Assembly: GCA_030621215.1 (NCBI GenBank)
Contig: JAUXIC010000005.1
Span: 1-34,924, forward strand
Origin: Caldisericota bacterium
GTDB lineage: Bacteria > Caldisericota > Caldisericia > Caldisericales > Caldisericaceae
DNA: 34,924 nt
Reading direction: 5' to 3'
In this document: piece after piece, positions 16,758 through 23,845 of the stretch
How the letters are laid out: each line of letters starts with the position of its first letter
Position numbering within the stretch: the first letter of the stretch is position 1
Translations under genes and position numbers: made by a program
Notes under the pieces: generated by a model
The model's database searches: none
Seen by the model: the letters and a program-made list of their open reading frames with translations, nothing else
What the model was told of the DNA's origin: nothing

Positions 16758-16789
16758 AAAGAGGGGAAGACTACAGTCTTTCCCTCTTT
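16758..16789 (+). terminator. Strong intercistronic hairpin between binding-protein and permease genes
   Basis: AAAGAGGGGAAGAC (16758-16771) pairs with GTCTTTCCCTCTTT (16776-16789), 14 pairs with one G-T wobble around a four-base loop. No run of T follows, apart from the TTTA that ends the arm. It is therefore more likely an mRNA 3'-end stabiliser or partial terminator than a full stop, giving more binding protein than permease, as is known for other ABC operons. The permease gene starts 28 bases later with its own AGGAGG. Confidence 0.7.
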
Positions 16790-16816
16790 AACTGCATAAT
16801 AGGAGGAGTTACGTAG

Positions 16817-17818
16817 ATGAGAAATTATTTGATAAGGCGCGCTTTAGAATTGATACCGGTTCTGTTTGCTATTACATTTGTCAGCTTCTGGCTCGTTTCT
16901 AAAATGGGAGATCCATTTGCAACATTAATCATCAATCCTCACGTCCGTCCAGAAGACATACAAAGACTAAGACATATATGGCATTGGGATGAGCCACTTG
17001 TCATAAGATTTGTATACTGGTTAAAAGATTTTGTCTATCCAAAAGCAGGCTGGGGTCTGTCAATATTAGCCCCGGGCAGGAATGTGTTGGAAGTAATAAA
17101 GTCAAGAATCCCCATAACAATGGCGTTTTCCGCTACTTCAATGGTTCTAGCCATCGTTATTTCAGTACCATTGGGAATTTATTCGGCACTTCACCAATAT
17201 TCAGTTTCAGATTACGGCTTAACGTTTTTTGCATTTTTCGGTATGTCAATGCCAACTTTCTGGTTCGGCATTATGCTAATGTATCTTTTTGCCGTAAAGG
17301 TTCACTGGTTCCCTGCCGCAGGTGCGCATTCCGCTTTTCTTATAGTAGAGGGTATGCATGTTGAGTTTAGTGAGGCTCCAAAAATAAGGCAGTTCATAGA
17401 CACTGCATGGCACCTTGCTCTGCCTATTTTTGTACTTGTAGTATTCCAAACAGGAGCATGGCTTCGTTATATGAGATCCTCTATGCTTGAGGTAAAACAT
17501 CAGGATTACGTAAGGACCGCAAGAGCCAAAGGAGTAAACGACAGAACTGTAATTTACAAACATGCATTTAGAAATGCAATTATCCCGATTATTACGTTGA
17601 TAGGCTTGTCATTTCCAGGCTTGATTGGCGGAGCAATGATAACTGAAACAATCTTTGCAATCGATGGCATAGGAAGACTCACTTTTAAGGCAGTTATGTC
17701 CCAGGATGTATTTGTTGCAATGGCTCTCATAACGATTTTTGCAGTATTAATTGTACTGGGAAATTTCATTGCGGACATATTATATGCAGTTGTTGACCCA
17801 AGAATAAGGTACAGTTAG
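16817..17818 (+). CDS. oppB: Oligopeptide/dipeptide ABC transporter permease, OppB/DppB type
   Basis: 333 residues with the N-terminal pattern RNYLIRRALELIPVLFAITF typical of OppB/DppB, a large extracytoplasmic loop at about 35-95, and five further membrane segments. The EAA coupling motif that contacts the ATPases is seen at about 218-245 (EVKHQDYVRTARAKGVNDR, then YKHAFRNAIIPIITLIG). The ending DILYAVVDPRIRYS is canonical. Ribosome site AGGAGG at 16801-16806. The substrate (peptide, or possibly oligosaccharide as for thermophile family 5 systems) cannot be settled from the sequence, so the opp symbols indicate family only. Confidence 0.93.
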   Translation: MRNYLIRRALELIPVLFAITFVSFWLVSKMGDPFATLIINPHVRPEDIQRLRHIWHWDEPLVIRFVYWLKDFVYPKAGWGLSILAPGRNVLEVIKSRIPITMAFSATSMVLAIVISVPLGIYSALHQYSVSDYGLTFFAFFGMSMPTFWFGIMLMYLFAVKVHWFPAAGAHSAFLIVEGMHVEFSEAPKIRQFIDTAWHLALPIFVLVVFQTGAWLRYMRSSMLEVKHQDYVRTARAKGVNDRTVIYKHAFRNAIIPIITLIGLSFPGLIGGAMITETIFAIDGIGRLTFKAVMSQDVFVAMALITIFAVLIVLGNFIADILYAVVDPRIRYS

Positions 17819-17827
17819 GAGGATGCC

Positions 17828-18736
17828 ATGGCAAAAAACACATACATAGACGGTGGAACAACTACTTCAGAAACCTACAGTTACTGGAGAAAAGTATTCC
17901 AGAGACTTAGAAAACATCATCTTGCAATGATAGCGCTCTTCATACTTGGACTTTTAATCTTAATCGTAGTATTAGCAAAACCACTTTCATTCGGAAACGA
18001 CCCGTTTACATATATAGAATCTGTTCCCTGGATTGCACGTCCAGAGCTTGCACCTCCAGGACCCGGACATCCATTGGGCCTGGATAATATGGCAAGAGAT
18101 GCCTGGTCTAGAATATTATATGGGGGACGCGTTTCCCTCGCAGTAGGATTTATATGCAGCCTGGTAGGGGCATCAATAGGTCTGTTTTTTGGACTAATAG
18201 CAGGATATTTTGGTGGCATAGTAGATATGCTTGTTATGCGTTTTACAGACTTTATGCTTTCCGTTCCTGTTCTTCCTATAATGGTTGTTTTAGCTGCAGT
18301 AATTCGCGGATCGCTCGCTGCAATCATATTCATCATTTCAATTTTTAGCTGGATGGGCGTAGCAAGGCTGGTAAGAGGAGAAGTGCTTTCCCTGAAAGAA
18401 CAGGAGTTTACAGAAGCAGCAAGAGCAATAGGAGAAAGCCCGGCAAGAATAATGTTTATCCACCTTCTTCCAAACACAATGGCTCCTGTAATTGTTGCTT
18501 CCACTCTTGCAATTGCTGGCAACATCATTTATGAAGCAACGCTTTCTTTCTTGGGGTTAGGAATAAGACAACCTACTCCAAGCTGGGGTAACATGCTAAA
18601 TGGAGCCCAAACCTTTATGCTTACTGCTCCCTGGCTTATGTGGTGGCCTGGAATTGCAATTTTGATAACCACACTTGCATTTAACTTTTTAGGTGATGGG
18701 CTGCGTGATGCATTAGACCCAAGACTTTACAGGTAG
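17828..18736 (+). CDS. oppC: Oligopeptide/dipeptide ABC transporter permease, OppC/DppC type
   Basis: 302 residues. The family start is seen as YWRKVFQRLRKHHLAMIALFIL, followed by HPLGLDNMARDAWSRILYGGRVSLAVG, which is a hallmark of DppC/OppC, and the EAA motif at about 195-225 (LKEQEFTEAARAIGESPARI, HLLPNTMAPVIV). The end reads NFLGDGLRDALDPRLYR. It pairs with the OppB-type permease to form the membrane channel. Its AGGAGG ribosome site overlaps the oppB stop codon, indicating coupled translation; an ATG at 17823 is out of frame and dies after eight codons. Confidence 0.94.
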   Translation: MAKNTYIDGGTTTSETYSYWRKVFQRLRKHHLAMIALFILGLLILIVVLAKPLSFGNDPFTYIESVPWIARPELAPPGPGHPLGLDNMARDAWSRILYGGRVSLAVGFICSLVGASIGLFFGLIAGYFGGIVDMLVMRFTDFMLSVPVLPIMVVLAAVIRGSLAAIIFIISIFSWMGVARLVRGEVLSLKEQEFTEAARAIGESPARIMFIHLLPNTMAPVIVASTLAIAGNIIYEATLSFLGLGIRQPTPSWGNMLNGAQTFMLTAPWLMWWPGIAILITTLAFNFLGDGLRDALDPRLYR

Positions 18737-18745
18737 AGGTGGAAA

Positions 18746-19747
18746 ATGGAAAAAGAACTTTTATTAGAAATAAAAGATTTAAAAACATACTTCTACACGG
18801 ACGACGGAATAGTAAAAGCAGTTGATGGCATAAATCTAAAACTTCACAAAAACGAAGTATTAGGTCTCGTCGGAGAAAGCGGGTGCGGCAAAAGTGTAGC
18901 ATCTCTTTCTATTCTTAGATTAGTAGATCAACCCGGCAAAAATGCAGGAGGGGAAATAATATTTAAAGGGGAAGACCTTCTTAAAAAAAGTGAAGAGGAA
19001 ATGAGAAAAATCAGGGGTTCAGAAATAGCAATGATATTCCAGGAACCAATGACTGCATTGAATCCCGTATATACTATCGGGAATCAGGTTATGGAAGCAA
19101 TTCTTATACATCAGGACGTAAATGAGGAAGAAGCAAAGAAGAAAACAGTAGAAATGCTTGACCTTGTAGGTATTCCTGATCCCGAAGAGAGATTTAGCGA
19201 ATACCCGCATGAGATGAGTGGCGGAATGAGACAAAGGGCAATGATTGCTATGGCAATGTCCTGTAATCCAGATCTCCTCATCTCTGATGAGGCGACAACC
19301 GCACTGGATGTAACGATTCAGGCACAAATTCTGGAATTAATGAAAGATTTGCAAAAAAAAATTGAAACAGCTATTCTTTTTATCACACATGATCTTGCCC
19401 TTGTTGCCGAAATGGCAGATACCGTCGCGGTATCCTATATGGGGAAAATTGTAGAACTCTCAAACACAAAGACCGTATTTAAAGATCCGAGACATCCTTA
19501 CACATATGGGCTTCTAAAATCCATACCAAGCTTAATCACTAAAGAAACAAAACAACCACTACCTGCAATTGAAGGGATGATACCAAGTCCATATAACATG
19601 CCAAAAGGATGCTATTTTCATCCAAGATGTCCATTTGCAACAGATGAATGCAGAAAGAATATGCCGGAACTAAAGGAAATCGAACCAGGTCATCAGGTAA
19701 GATGTTTCCATCCCGTAGAAAACACCAAGGGGGTATCGAAAAAATGA
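18746..19747 (+). CDS. oppD: Oligopeptide/dipeptide ABC transporter ATP-binding protein, OppD/DppD type
   Basis: 333 residues, cytoplasmic ATPase. Walker A GESGCGKSV at about residue 44, Q-loop IFQEPMTALNPVYTI, signature MSGGMRQRAMIAMAM, Walker B and D-loop LLISDEATTALD (the more common Pro is Ala), and switch His in LFITHDLAL. The C-terminal oligopeptide-transporter extension carries PYNMPKGCYFHPRCPFATDECR with conserved cysteines. Works as a heterodimer with the OppF-type protein, whose start overlaps this stop by four bases (ATGA). Confidence 0.95.
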   Translation: MEKELLLEIKDLKTYFYTDDGIVKAVDGINLKLHKNEVLGLVGESGCGKSVASLSILRLVDQPGKNAGGEIIFKGEDLLKKSEEEMRKIRGSEIAMIFQEPMTALNPVYTIGNQVMEAILIHQDVNEEEAKKKTVEMLDLVGIPDPEERFSEYPHEMSGGMRQRAMIAMAMSCNPDLLISDEATTALDVTIQAQILELMKDLQKKIETAILFITHDLALVAEMADTVAVSYMGKIVELSNTKTVFKDPRHPYTYGLLKSIPSLITKETKQPLPAIEGMIPSPYNMPKGCYFHPRCPFATDECRKNMPELKEIEPGHQVRCFHPVENTKGVSKK

Positions 19748-20745
19748 AAAAATCAATATTAGAAGTCAAAAACCTGAAAAAATATTTCCCTGTTGTGGGT
19801 GGTGTTTTCAGTAAGCCAATCGCCTGGGTAAAAGCCGTTGACGATGTATCATTTAGCATTTTTGAAGGGGAAACATTTTCTCTTGTAGGAGAAAGTGGAA
19901 GCGGTAAAACCACTATCGGAAAAACGATTTTGAAGTTGATTGAACCAACAGCCGGACAAATTATTGCAGAAGGTATAGATATAACAAACTATTCTGCATC
20001 GGAAATGAGGCCCTTAAGAAGAGACATGCAAATCATCTTTCAAGATCCATATGGTTCGTTAAACCCCCGTCTTCCAGTCGGAGAAATTATCAGGGAACCA
20101 TTGGTTGTACACCGCGTAGGAAATAAAAAAGAACAGGAAGAAAGAGTAGTAGATGCAATGAACGTTGTGGGACTACGCCCGGAATATTTACACAGATACC
20201 CGCATGAATTTTCCGGGGGTCAGAGACAAAGAATAGGCATAGCAAGAGCTATTGTGCTTAACCCAAAATTCATTGTTGCAGATGAGCCAGTTTCAGCGCT
20301 GGATGCATCCATCCAATCTCAAGTGCTGAACCTGTTAATGGATCTTCAGCAAAAACTTTCCCTCACATATTTATTTGTTGCACATAATTTAGCTGTAGTA
20401 AGACATGTTTCCGACAGGATTGGGGTAATGTATCTAGGCAAATTAATGGAAATTGCAGATACAATGGAGCTCTTTAATAATCCTTTGCATCCATATACGC
20501 AAGCCCTTCTCTCAGCAATACCAATTCCTGATCCTGAAATCAAAAAGGAAAGAATCATCCTTGAAGGCGATATTCCTTCACCAATAAATCCACCTTCAGG
20601 ATGCGTATTCAGAACCCGCTGTATATACGCAAAGGATATCTGCAGAGAAAAAATACCTCAATTAGCTGACATAGGAAGTGGACACTTCACAGCTTGTCAT
20701 TTTGTTAAAAAGGGCGGAAAAACCGAATTTACAAAAAAATCTTAA
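19744..20745 (+). CDS. oppF: Oligopeptide/dipeptide ABC transporter ATP-binding protein, OppF/DppF type
   Basis: I chose the ATG at 19744, which overlaps the oppD stop in an ATGA junction and gives 333 residues beginning KKSILEVKNLKKYFPVVGGV, the normal OppF start; the frame is open further upstream but only inside oppD. Walker A GESGSGKTTIGK, Q-loop IFQDPYGSLNPRLPV, signature FSGGQRQRIGIARAI, Walker B FIVADEPVSALDASIQ and switch His LFVAHNLAVV are all present, plus the C-terminal extension with CVFRTRCIYAKDICR. Last gene of the transporter unit; a terminator follows about 20 bases later. Confidence 0.95.
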   Translation: MKKSILEVKNLKKYFPVVGGVFSKPIAWVKAVDDVSFSIFEGETFSLVGESGSGKTTIGKTILKLIEPTAGQIIAEGIDITNYSASEMRPLRRDMQIIFQDPYGSLNPRLPVGEIIREPLVVHRVGNKKEQEERVVDAMNVVGLRPEYLHRYPHEFSGGQRQRIGIARAIVLNPKFIVADEPVSALDASIQSQVLNLLMDLQQKLSLTYLFVAHNLAVVRHVSDRIGVMYLGKLMEIADTMELFNNPLHPYTQALLSAIPIPDPEIKKERIILEGDIPSPINPPSGCVFRTRCIYAKDICREKIPQLADIGSGHFTACHFVKKGGKTEFTKKS

Positions 20746-20766
20746 TTTCAAAATAATCGTCATATT

Positions 20767-20805
20767 CAGGCCAGGTATAATTAAAAATCCCGGCCTGTTT
20801 TGTTT
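20767..20805 (+). terminator. Rho-independent terminator after the transporter operon
   Basis: CAGGCCaGG (20767-20775) pairs with CCcGGCCTG (20789-20797), eight pairs with one A-C mismatch around a 13-base A/T-rich loop, followed by TTTTGTTT. It lies 21 bases after the oppF stop and marks the end of the sigma-to-oppF block. Confidence 0.85.
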
Positions 20806-20836
20806 GCATAAAAAATATATGAAATTACAAAAGAAA

Positions 20837-20845
20837 TGTTATAAT
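20837..20845 (+). promoter_or_regulatory. Extended -10 promoter for the metallophosphoesterase gene
   Basis: TGTTATAAT is a perfect extended -10 element (TGnTATAAT). No clear -35 hexamer lies 16-18 bases upstream, which extended -10 promoters tolerate. Transcription would begin near 20852, right at the AAAAGGAGG ribosome site. Confidence 0.55.
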
Positions 20846-20885
20846 TCTGAAAAAGGAGGATGAACATTTTACGCAATATAACACA

Positions 20886-21623
20886 ATGAAATATGGAATC
20901 ATTTCAGATGTACATAGTAATTTGGAAGCACTCGACACTGCAATCAGCAAAATGAAAAATAAAGGTGTTGAATCAATCATATGCTGTGGAGACATTGTGG
21001 GATACGGGCCTGACCCTGAAGAATGCATAACAATATTCAAAGAACTCCCCATTCATTCAGTTATAGGCAACCATGATTATGCCATAAATTGTATAAACGG
21101 AGAACAATCTTTTAATACCTACGCACGCCTTGCTATCAGATGGACAAGAAAAAAGCTTTCCAAAAATTCAAAAACTTTTCTTAAAAATCTTCCTTTTTTT
21201 ACAGAGCAAGAAAATTTCACTATTTTTCACGGAACGCTTGATGAGAAAAACCCTTTTAAATACCTGATAACCGCGCAAGATGCTGTAAAAAACTTTAAAA
21301 ATATCAAAACGCATATTGGATTTTTCGGCCATTCGCATGTTGCAGGTTATTTTATGCAAACTGAAAACAAAAAAATAAATTATTATTCCTGTATAGAAGA
21401 CTGCAAGTTAACGCTCCAAAAAGACAACCAATACCTTATAAATGTCGGGAGTGTAGGACAACCAAGAGATGGAAATCCTGAAGCTGCCTTTGCAATCTAT
21501 GATACTTCTGACAACACTATAGAAATTATGCGTTTCCAGTATGACATAGAAGCAGTTTATAAAAAAATAATTAAAGCCCGCCTCCCAAACTTTTTAGGAG
21601 ACAGATTATTTAGTGGGGTTTAG
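20886..21623 (+). CDS. Metallophosphoesterase (calcineurin-like, YfcE/diadenosine tetraphosphatase-like family)
   Basis: 245 residues. All five metal-binding blocks of the calcineurin-like superfamily are visible: ISDVHSNLEAL (D-x-H), CGDIVGYGPDP (GD), VIGNHDYAI (GNHD), FHGTLDEKN (H) and GHSHVAGYF (GHxH), followed by NVGSVGQPRDGNPEAAFAIYD, typical of small phosphodiesterase/protein phosphatase-like members. The substrate cannot be assigned. The ATG at 20886 fits the family start MKYGIISDVH, but the only good ribosome site (20851-20859) is 26 bases upstream. The 3' end overlaps the convergent gene by 14 bases. Confidence 0.9.
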   Translation: MKYGIISDVHSNLEALDTAISKMKNKGVESIICCGDIVGYGPDPEECITIFKELPIHSVIGNHDYAINCINGEQSFNTYARLAIRWTRKKLSKNSKTFLKNLPFFTEQENFTIFHGTLDEKNPFKYLITAQDAVKNFKNIKTHIGFFGHSHVAGYFMQTENKKINYYSCIEDCKLTLQKDNQYLINVGSVGQPRDGNPEAAFAIYDTSDNTIEIMRFQYDIEAVYKKIIKARLPNFLGDRLFSGV

Positions 21624-22671
21624 ATTTCCTGCTTTTAGAAAGATTAATCCAGGTCATTACTCCACCAAAAATAATTAGCAAATAATGAGAGAATACCCTC
21701 CAAACAATAACAAACACGCCAATAAGCGGCTGAGGAATAAGCCCTGCAAATAAAGCTAAAATCCCTATCTCTGCAGTACCGCTCCCGCCTGGTGTAGGTA
21801 TATAAGCCGATGCTATAAAAAAAATGAGAGCTGTAATAACAATTTGCGGCCATGGAGACTGCACACCCAATCCCCTGAGAAGAATCACAGGAGTAAACAG
21901 TACCAAACCCCAGGATACAAAGCTTAACATAAAAGCGCGCAATATATATACTTTTCGCGATTTAAACATTTTGTCGCGTGCCATTTCAAAATCTACAACT
22001 ATCTTTCTCATCTGCTCGATGGAACTTTCCAGTTTCGCCCTTGAAATAATTCTGCTAAAAAACTTTTTCCGTGATAAATATTCTATCCATTTTTCAACAA
22101 TCTGTGGTTTGAACACAGAAAAAATAAAAAACAAAAAAAATATTAAAGTAAGAATTATTCCCGTATTTATCAAATTATTAGTTAGCTTGGAAAGATGCCA
22201 TTGTGTCTTCGTAAGAGCAATCCACATTGGAAGAAGTGCAAAAACAGAAAGTCGCGTAAACGTCCCGATAAATGTTTTAATAGCAATAATAGCTGTAGAG
22301 TCCCCAGGTTTTACCGCACTATCCCGCGAAAGTAAGAATATCTGAAACGGTTCTCCTCCCCCTCCCGCAAAAGGAGTAATGCGGGAAAAAAACCCTCCTA
22401 TGAGAAATATATTCAAACAATCCTTAAATGCTATCTTATACTCAAGTGCATTTGCAATAATTTTCATTACGTATGCTTCAATAATCCAGTTAAAAAACAT
22501 TAGAGCAAAAGCAATAGCGAGATAGGAAACTTTGAACGATTTTATCGTCGAAATAAAACTCCAATTATGCGTGATAATTGAAACAAATACAATGCCGACA
22601 ATGCCTGCAAGAATTGCATAAAACGTTTCTTTTGCTAATTGTTTACCGCTAATTCTTTTTTCTTCGTTCAT
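21610..22671 (-). CDS. UPF0104 / lysylphosphatidylglycerol-synthase transmembrane-domain family protein
   Basis: 353 residues with about eight hydrophobic segments. The family motifs are present: ITPFAGGGGEPFQIFLL in the first half and YIPTPGGSGTAEIGILALF in the second. The family includes the flippase part of MprF and archaeal AglD-like proteins and is thought to move lipids or lipid-linked molecules across the membrane, but no aminoacyl-transferase domain is attached here and the substrate is unknown. The start overlaps the end of mazG by 23 bases on the same strand, so it is the last gene of the pth-mfd-mazG operon. The end overlaps the phosphoesterase gene tail to tail, leaving no room for a terminator. 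Confidence 0.88.
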   Translation of the reverse strand: MNEEKRISGKQLAKETFYAILAGIVGIVFVSIITHNWSFISTIKSFKVSYLAIAFALMFFNWIIEAYVMKIIANALEYKIAFKDCLNIFLIGGFFSRITPFAGGGGEPFQIFLLSRDSAVKPGDSTAIIAIKTFIGTFTRLSVFALLPMWIALTKTQWHLSKLTNNLINTGIILTLIFFLFFIFSVFKPQIVEKWIEYLSRKKFFSRIISRAKLESSIEQMRKIVVDFEMARDKMFKSRKVYILRAFMLSFVSWGLVLFTPVILLRGLGVQSPWPQIVITALIFFIASAYIPTPGGSGTAEIGILALFAGLIPQPLIGVFVIVWRVFSHYLLIIFGGVMTWINLSKSRKSKPH

Positions 22672-23845
22672 CCTTTTTTATCTGCTCCCAAATTTTATCA
22701 AGTTGCTCATCTGTAAACTTTTCTATCTCATTATCAGTTTTTTCTCTAATTTTTTCAAACCTTCCCCTAAATTTTTCCATGGAAAGAAACAAAGCATGAG
22801 CAGGATCCACATCCGAAAACCTGGAAAGATTCACCACAGAAAAAAGAAGGTCGCCTATTTCTTCCGAAGGATCTTTCCCTTGCTCAATCTCTCTTTTAAC
22901 CTCGTCCAACTCTTCCTTTACTTTCTGTATAATTTGATCTATGTGAGAAAAGTCAAATCCACGTTTCCGCGCTTCATCCTGTATATCAAATGCAGTAATT
23001 AAGCTCGCAAGTACTTTGGCTATATCCACAGAACGTCCATTTTTTTCTGTTTTTTTAATCGCTTCCCATTGTTTCAATACTTCGTCGCTTTGCTTCACGC
23101 TACTACCACCAAATACATGTGGGTGTCTCCTATACATCTTATTGAAAAGCCCATCTAAAACTTCATCCAGGCTAAACTTTCCCTCCTCTTCCCCAATTAC
23201 GCTATGTAAAAGAATCTGAAGCAGCACATCCCCTAATTCCTCTGACATAGAGGAGGATGACTCTTTTTTTATTGCCTGCACAAGTTCCAAAGGCTCCTCT
23301 ATAAGTTCAGGAATAAGTGATTTATGTGTCTGTTCCCTATCCCATGGACACAACTTTCGCAGCAGTTTAACCTGCATATATGTCTCATAAAACCTGGCCA
23401 TTGTCTTGCTCAGGTAAAATAATTTTATCTGATCTGCTATATTGTACATAAAATCTTTCTGCTCATCTGTCCAATTTAATACACCTCTACTCTCCACCAT
23501 TTTAATGGCGTTTACAGCTTTTTCCCCATTATATACCAAATAGAGAGCGGCCAAAATAGACGCTGAAGGCAAATCGTTTTCAGAATAAATAACAAACGGG
23601 AACTTTATTCGCTTCAAAAATCCAGAGTAAAGAAAAAATTCCCTTAATTCAATTAAACCGGACTGCGAAAAAAAATCAACAGAGAAACATTTATGCTCCA
23701 TATTGTAAGGAATCCATTCTTTATCTGCAGGCTCATTTGCAAGCAAAATGATTGCCTTAACACCTTCTTTCTGCGCCTCTTCCATCTTGCTTTTTAAAGA
23801 TGCCGAATCTACAGCAACCTCATTTTTAATAATCCAGTTTAGCAT
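22649..23845 (-). CDS. mazG: MazG nucleotide pyrophosphohydrolase with N-terminal pseudophosphatase-like domain
   Basis: 398 residues, against about 260 for E. coli MazG. Residues 155-398 form a tandem MazG: LRKLCPWDREQTHKSL, first metal motif EEPLE (183-187) with EELGD (202-206), then EELDE (311-315) with EEIGD (328-332). MazG hydrolyses NTPs to NMP and pyrophosphate. Residues 1 to about 140 resemble a dual-specificity/tyrosine phosphatase: LNWIIKNEVA, EGVKAIILLANEP, SVDFF, and FVIYSENDLPSASILAALYL followed by KAVNAIKMVESRG. In the position of the HCx5R signature it reads YSENDLPS, with Cys to Ser (88) and Arg to Ser (94), so no phosphatase activity is expected. Firmicute YabN instead carries a methylase-like domain there. 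The start overlaps mfd by 20 bases. Confidence 0.92.
   Translation of the reverse strand: MLNWIIKNEVAVDSASLKSKMEEAQKEGVKAIILLANEPADKEWIPYNMEHKCFSVDFFSQSGLIELREFFLYSGFLKRIKFPFVIYSENDLPSASILAALYLVYNGEKAVNAIKMVESRGVLNWTDEQKDFMYNIADQIKLFYLSKTMARFYETYMQVKLLRKLCPWDREQTHKSLIPELIEEPLELVQAIKKESSSSMSEELGDVLLQILLHSVIGEEEGKFSLDEVLDGLFNKMYRRHPHVFGGSSVKQSDEVLKQWEAIKKTEKNGRSVDIAKVLASLITAFDIQDEARKRGFDFSHIDQIIQKVKEELDEVKREIEQGKDPSEEIGDLLFSVVNLSRFSDVDPAHALFLSMEKFRGRFEKIREKTDNEIEKFTDEQLDKIWEQIKKDERRKKN

Noticed and set aside
17917-18528. A 203-codon open frame on the - strand
   Set aside because: It lies wholly inside the oppC-type permease gene, has no family resemblance and no ribosome site or promoter; it is a shadow of that gene. 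The other long antisense frames were dropped for the same reason.
20776-20781. TATAAT in the loop of the terminator after oppF
   Set aside because: No -35 at the right distance, and a better extended -10 (20837-20845) serves the next gene.
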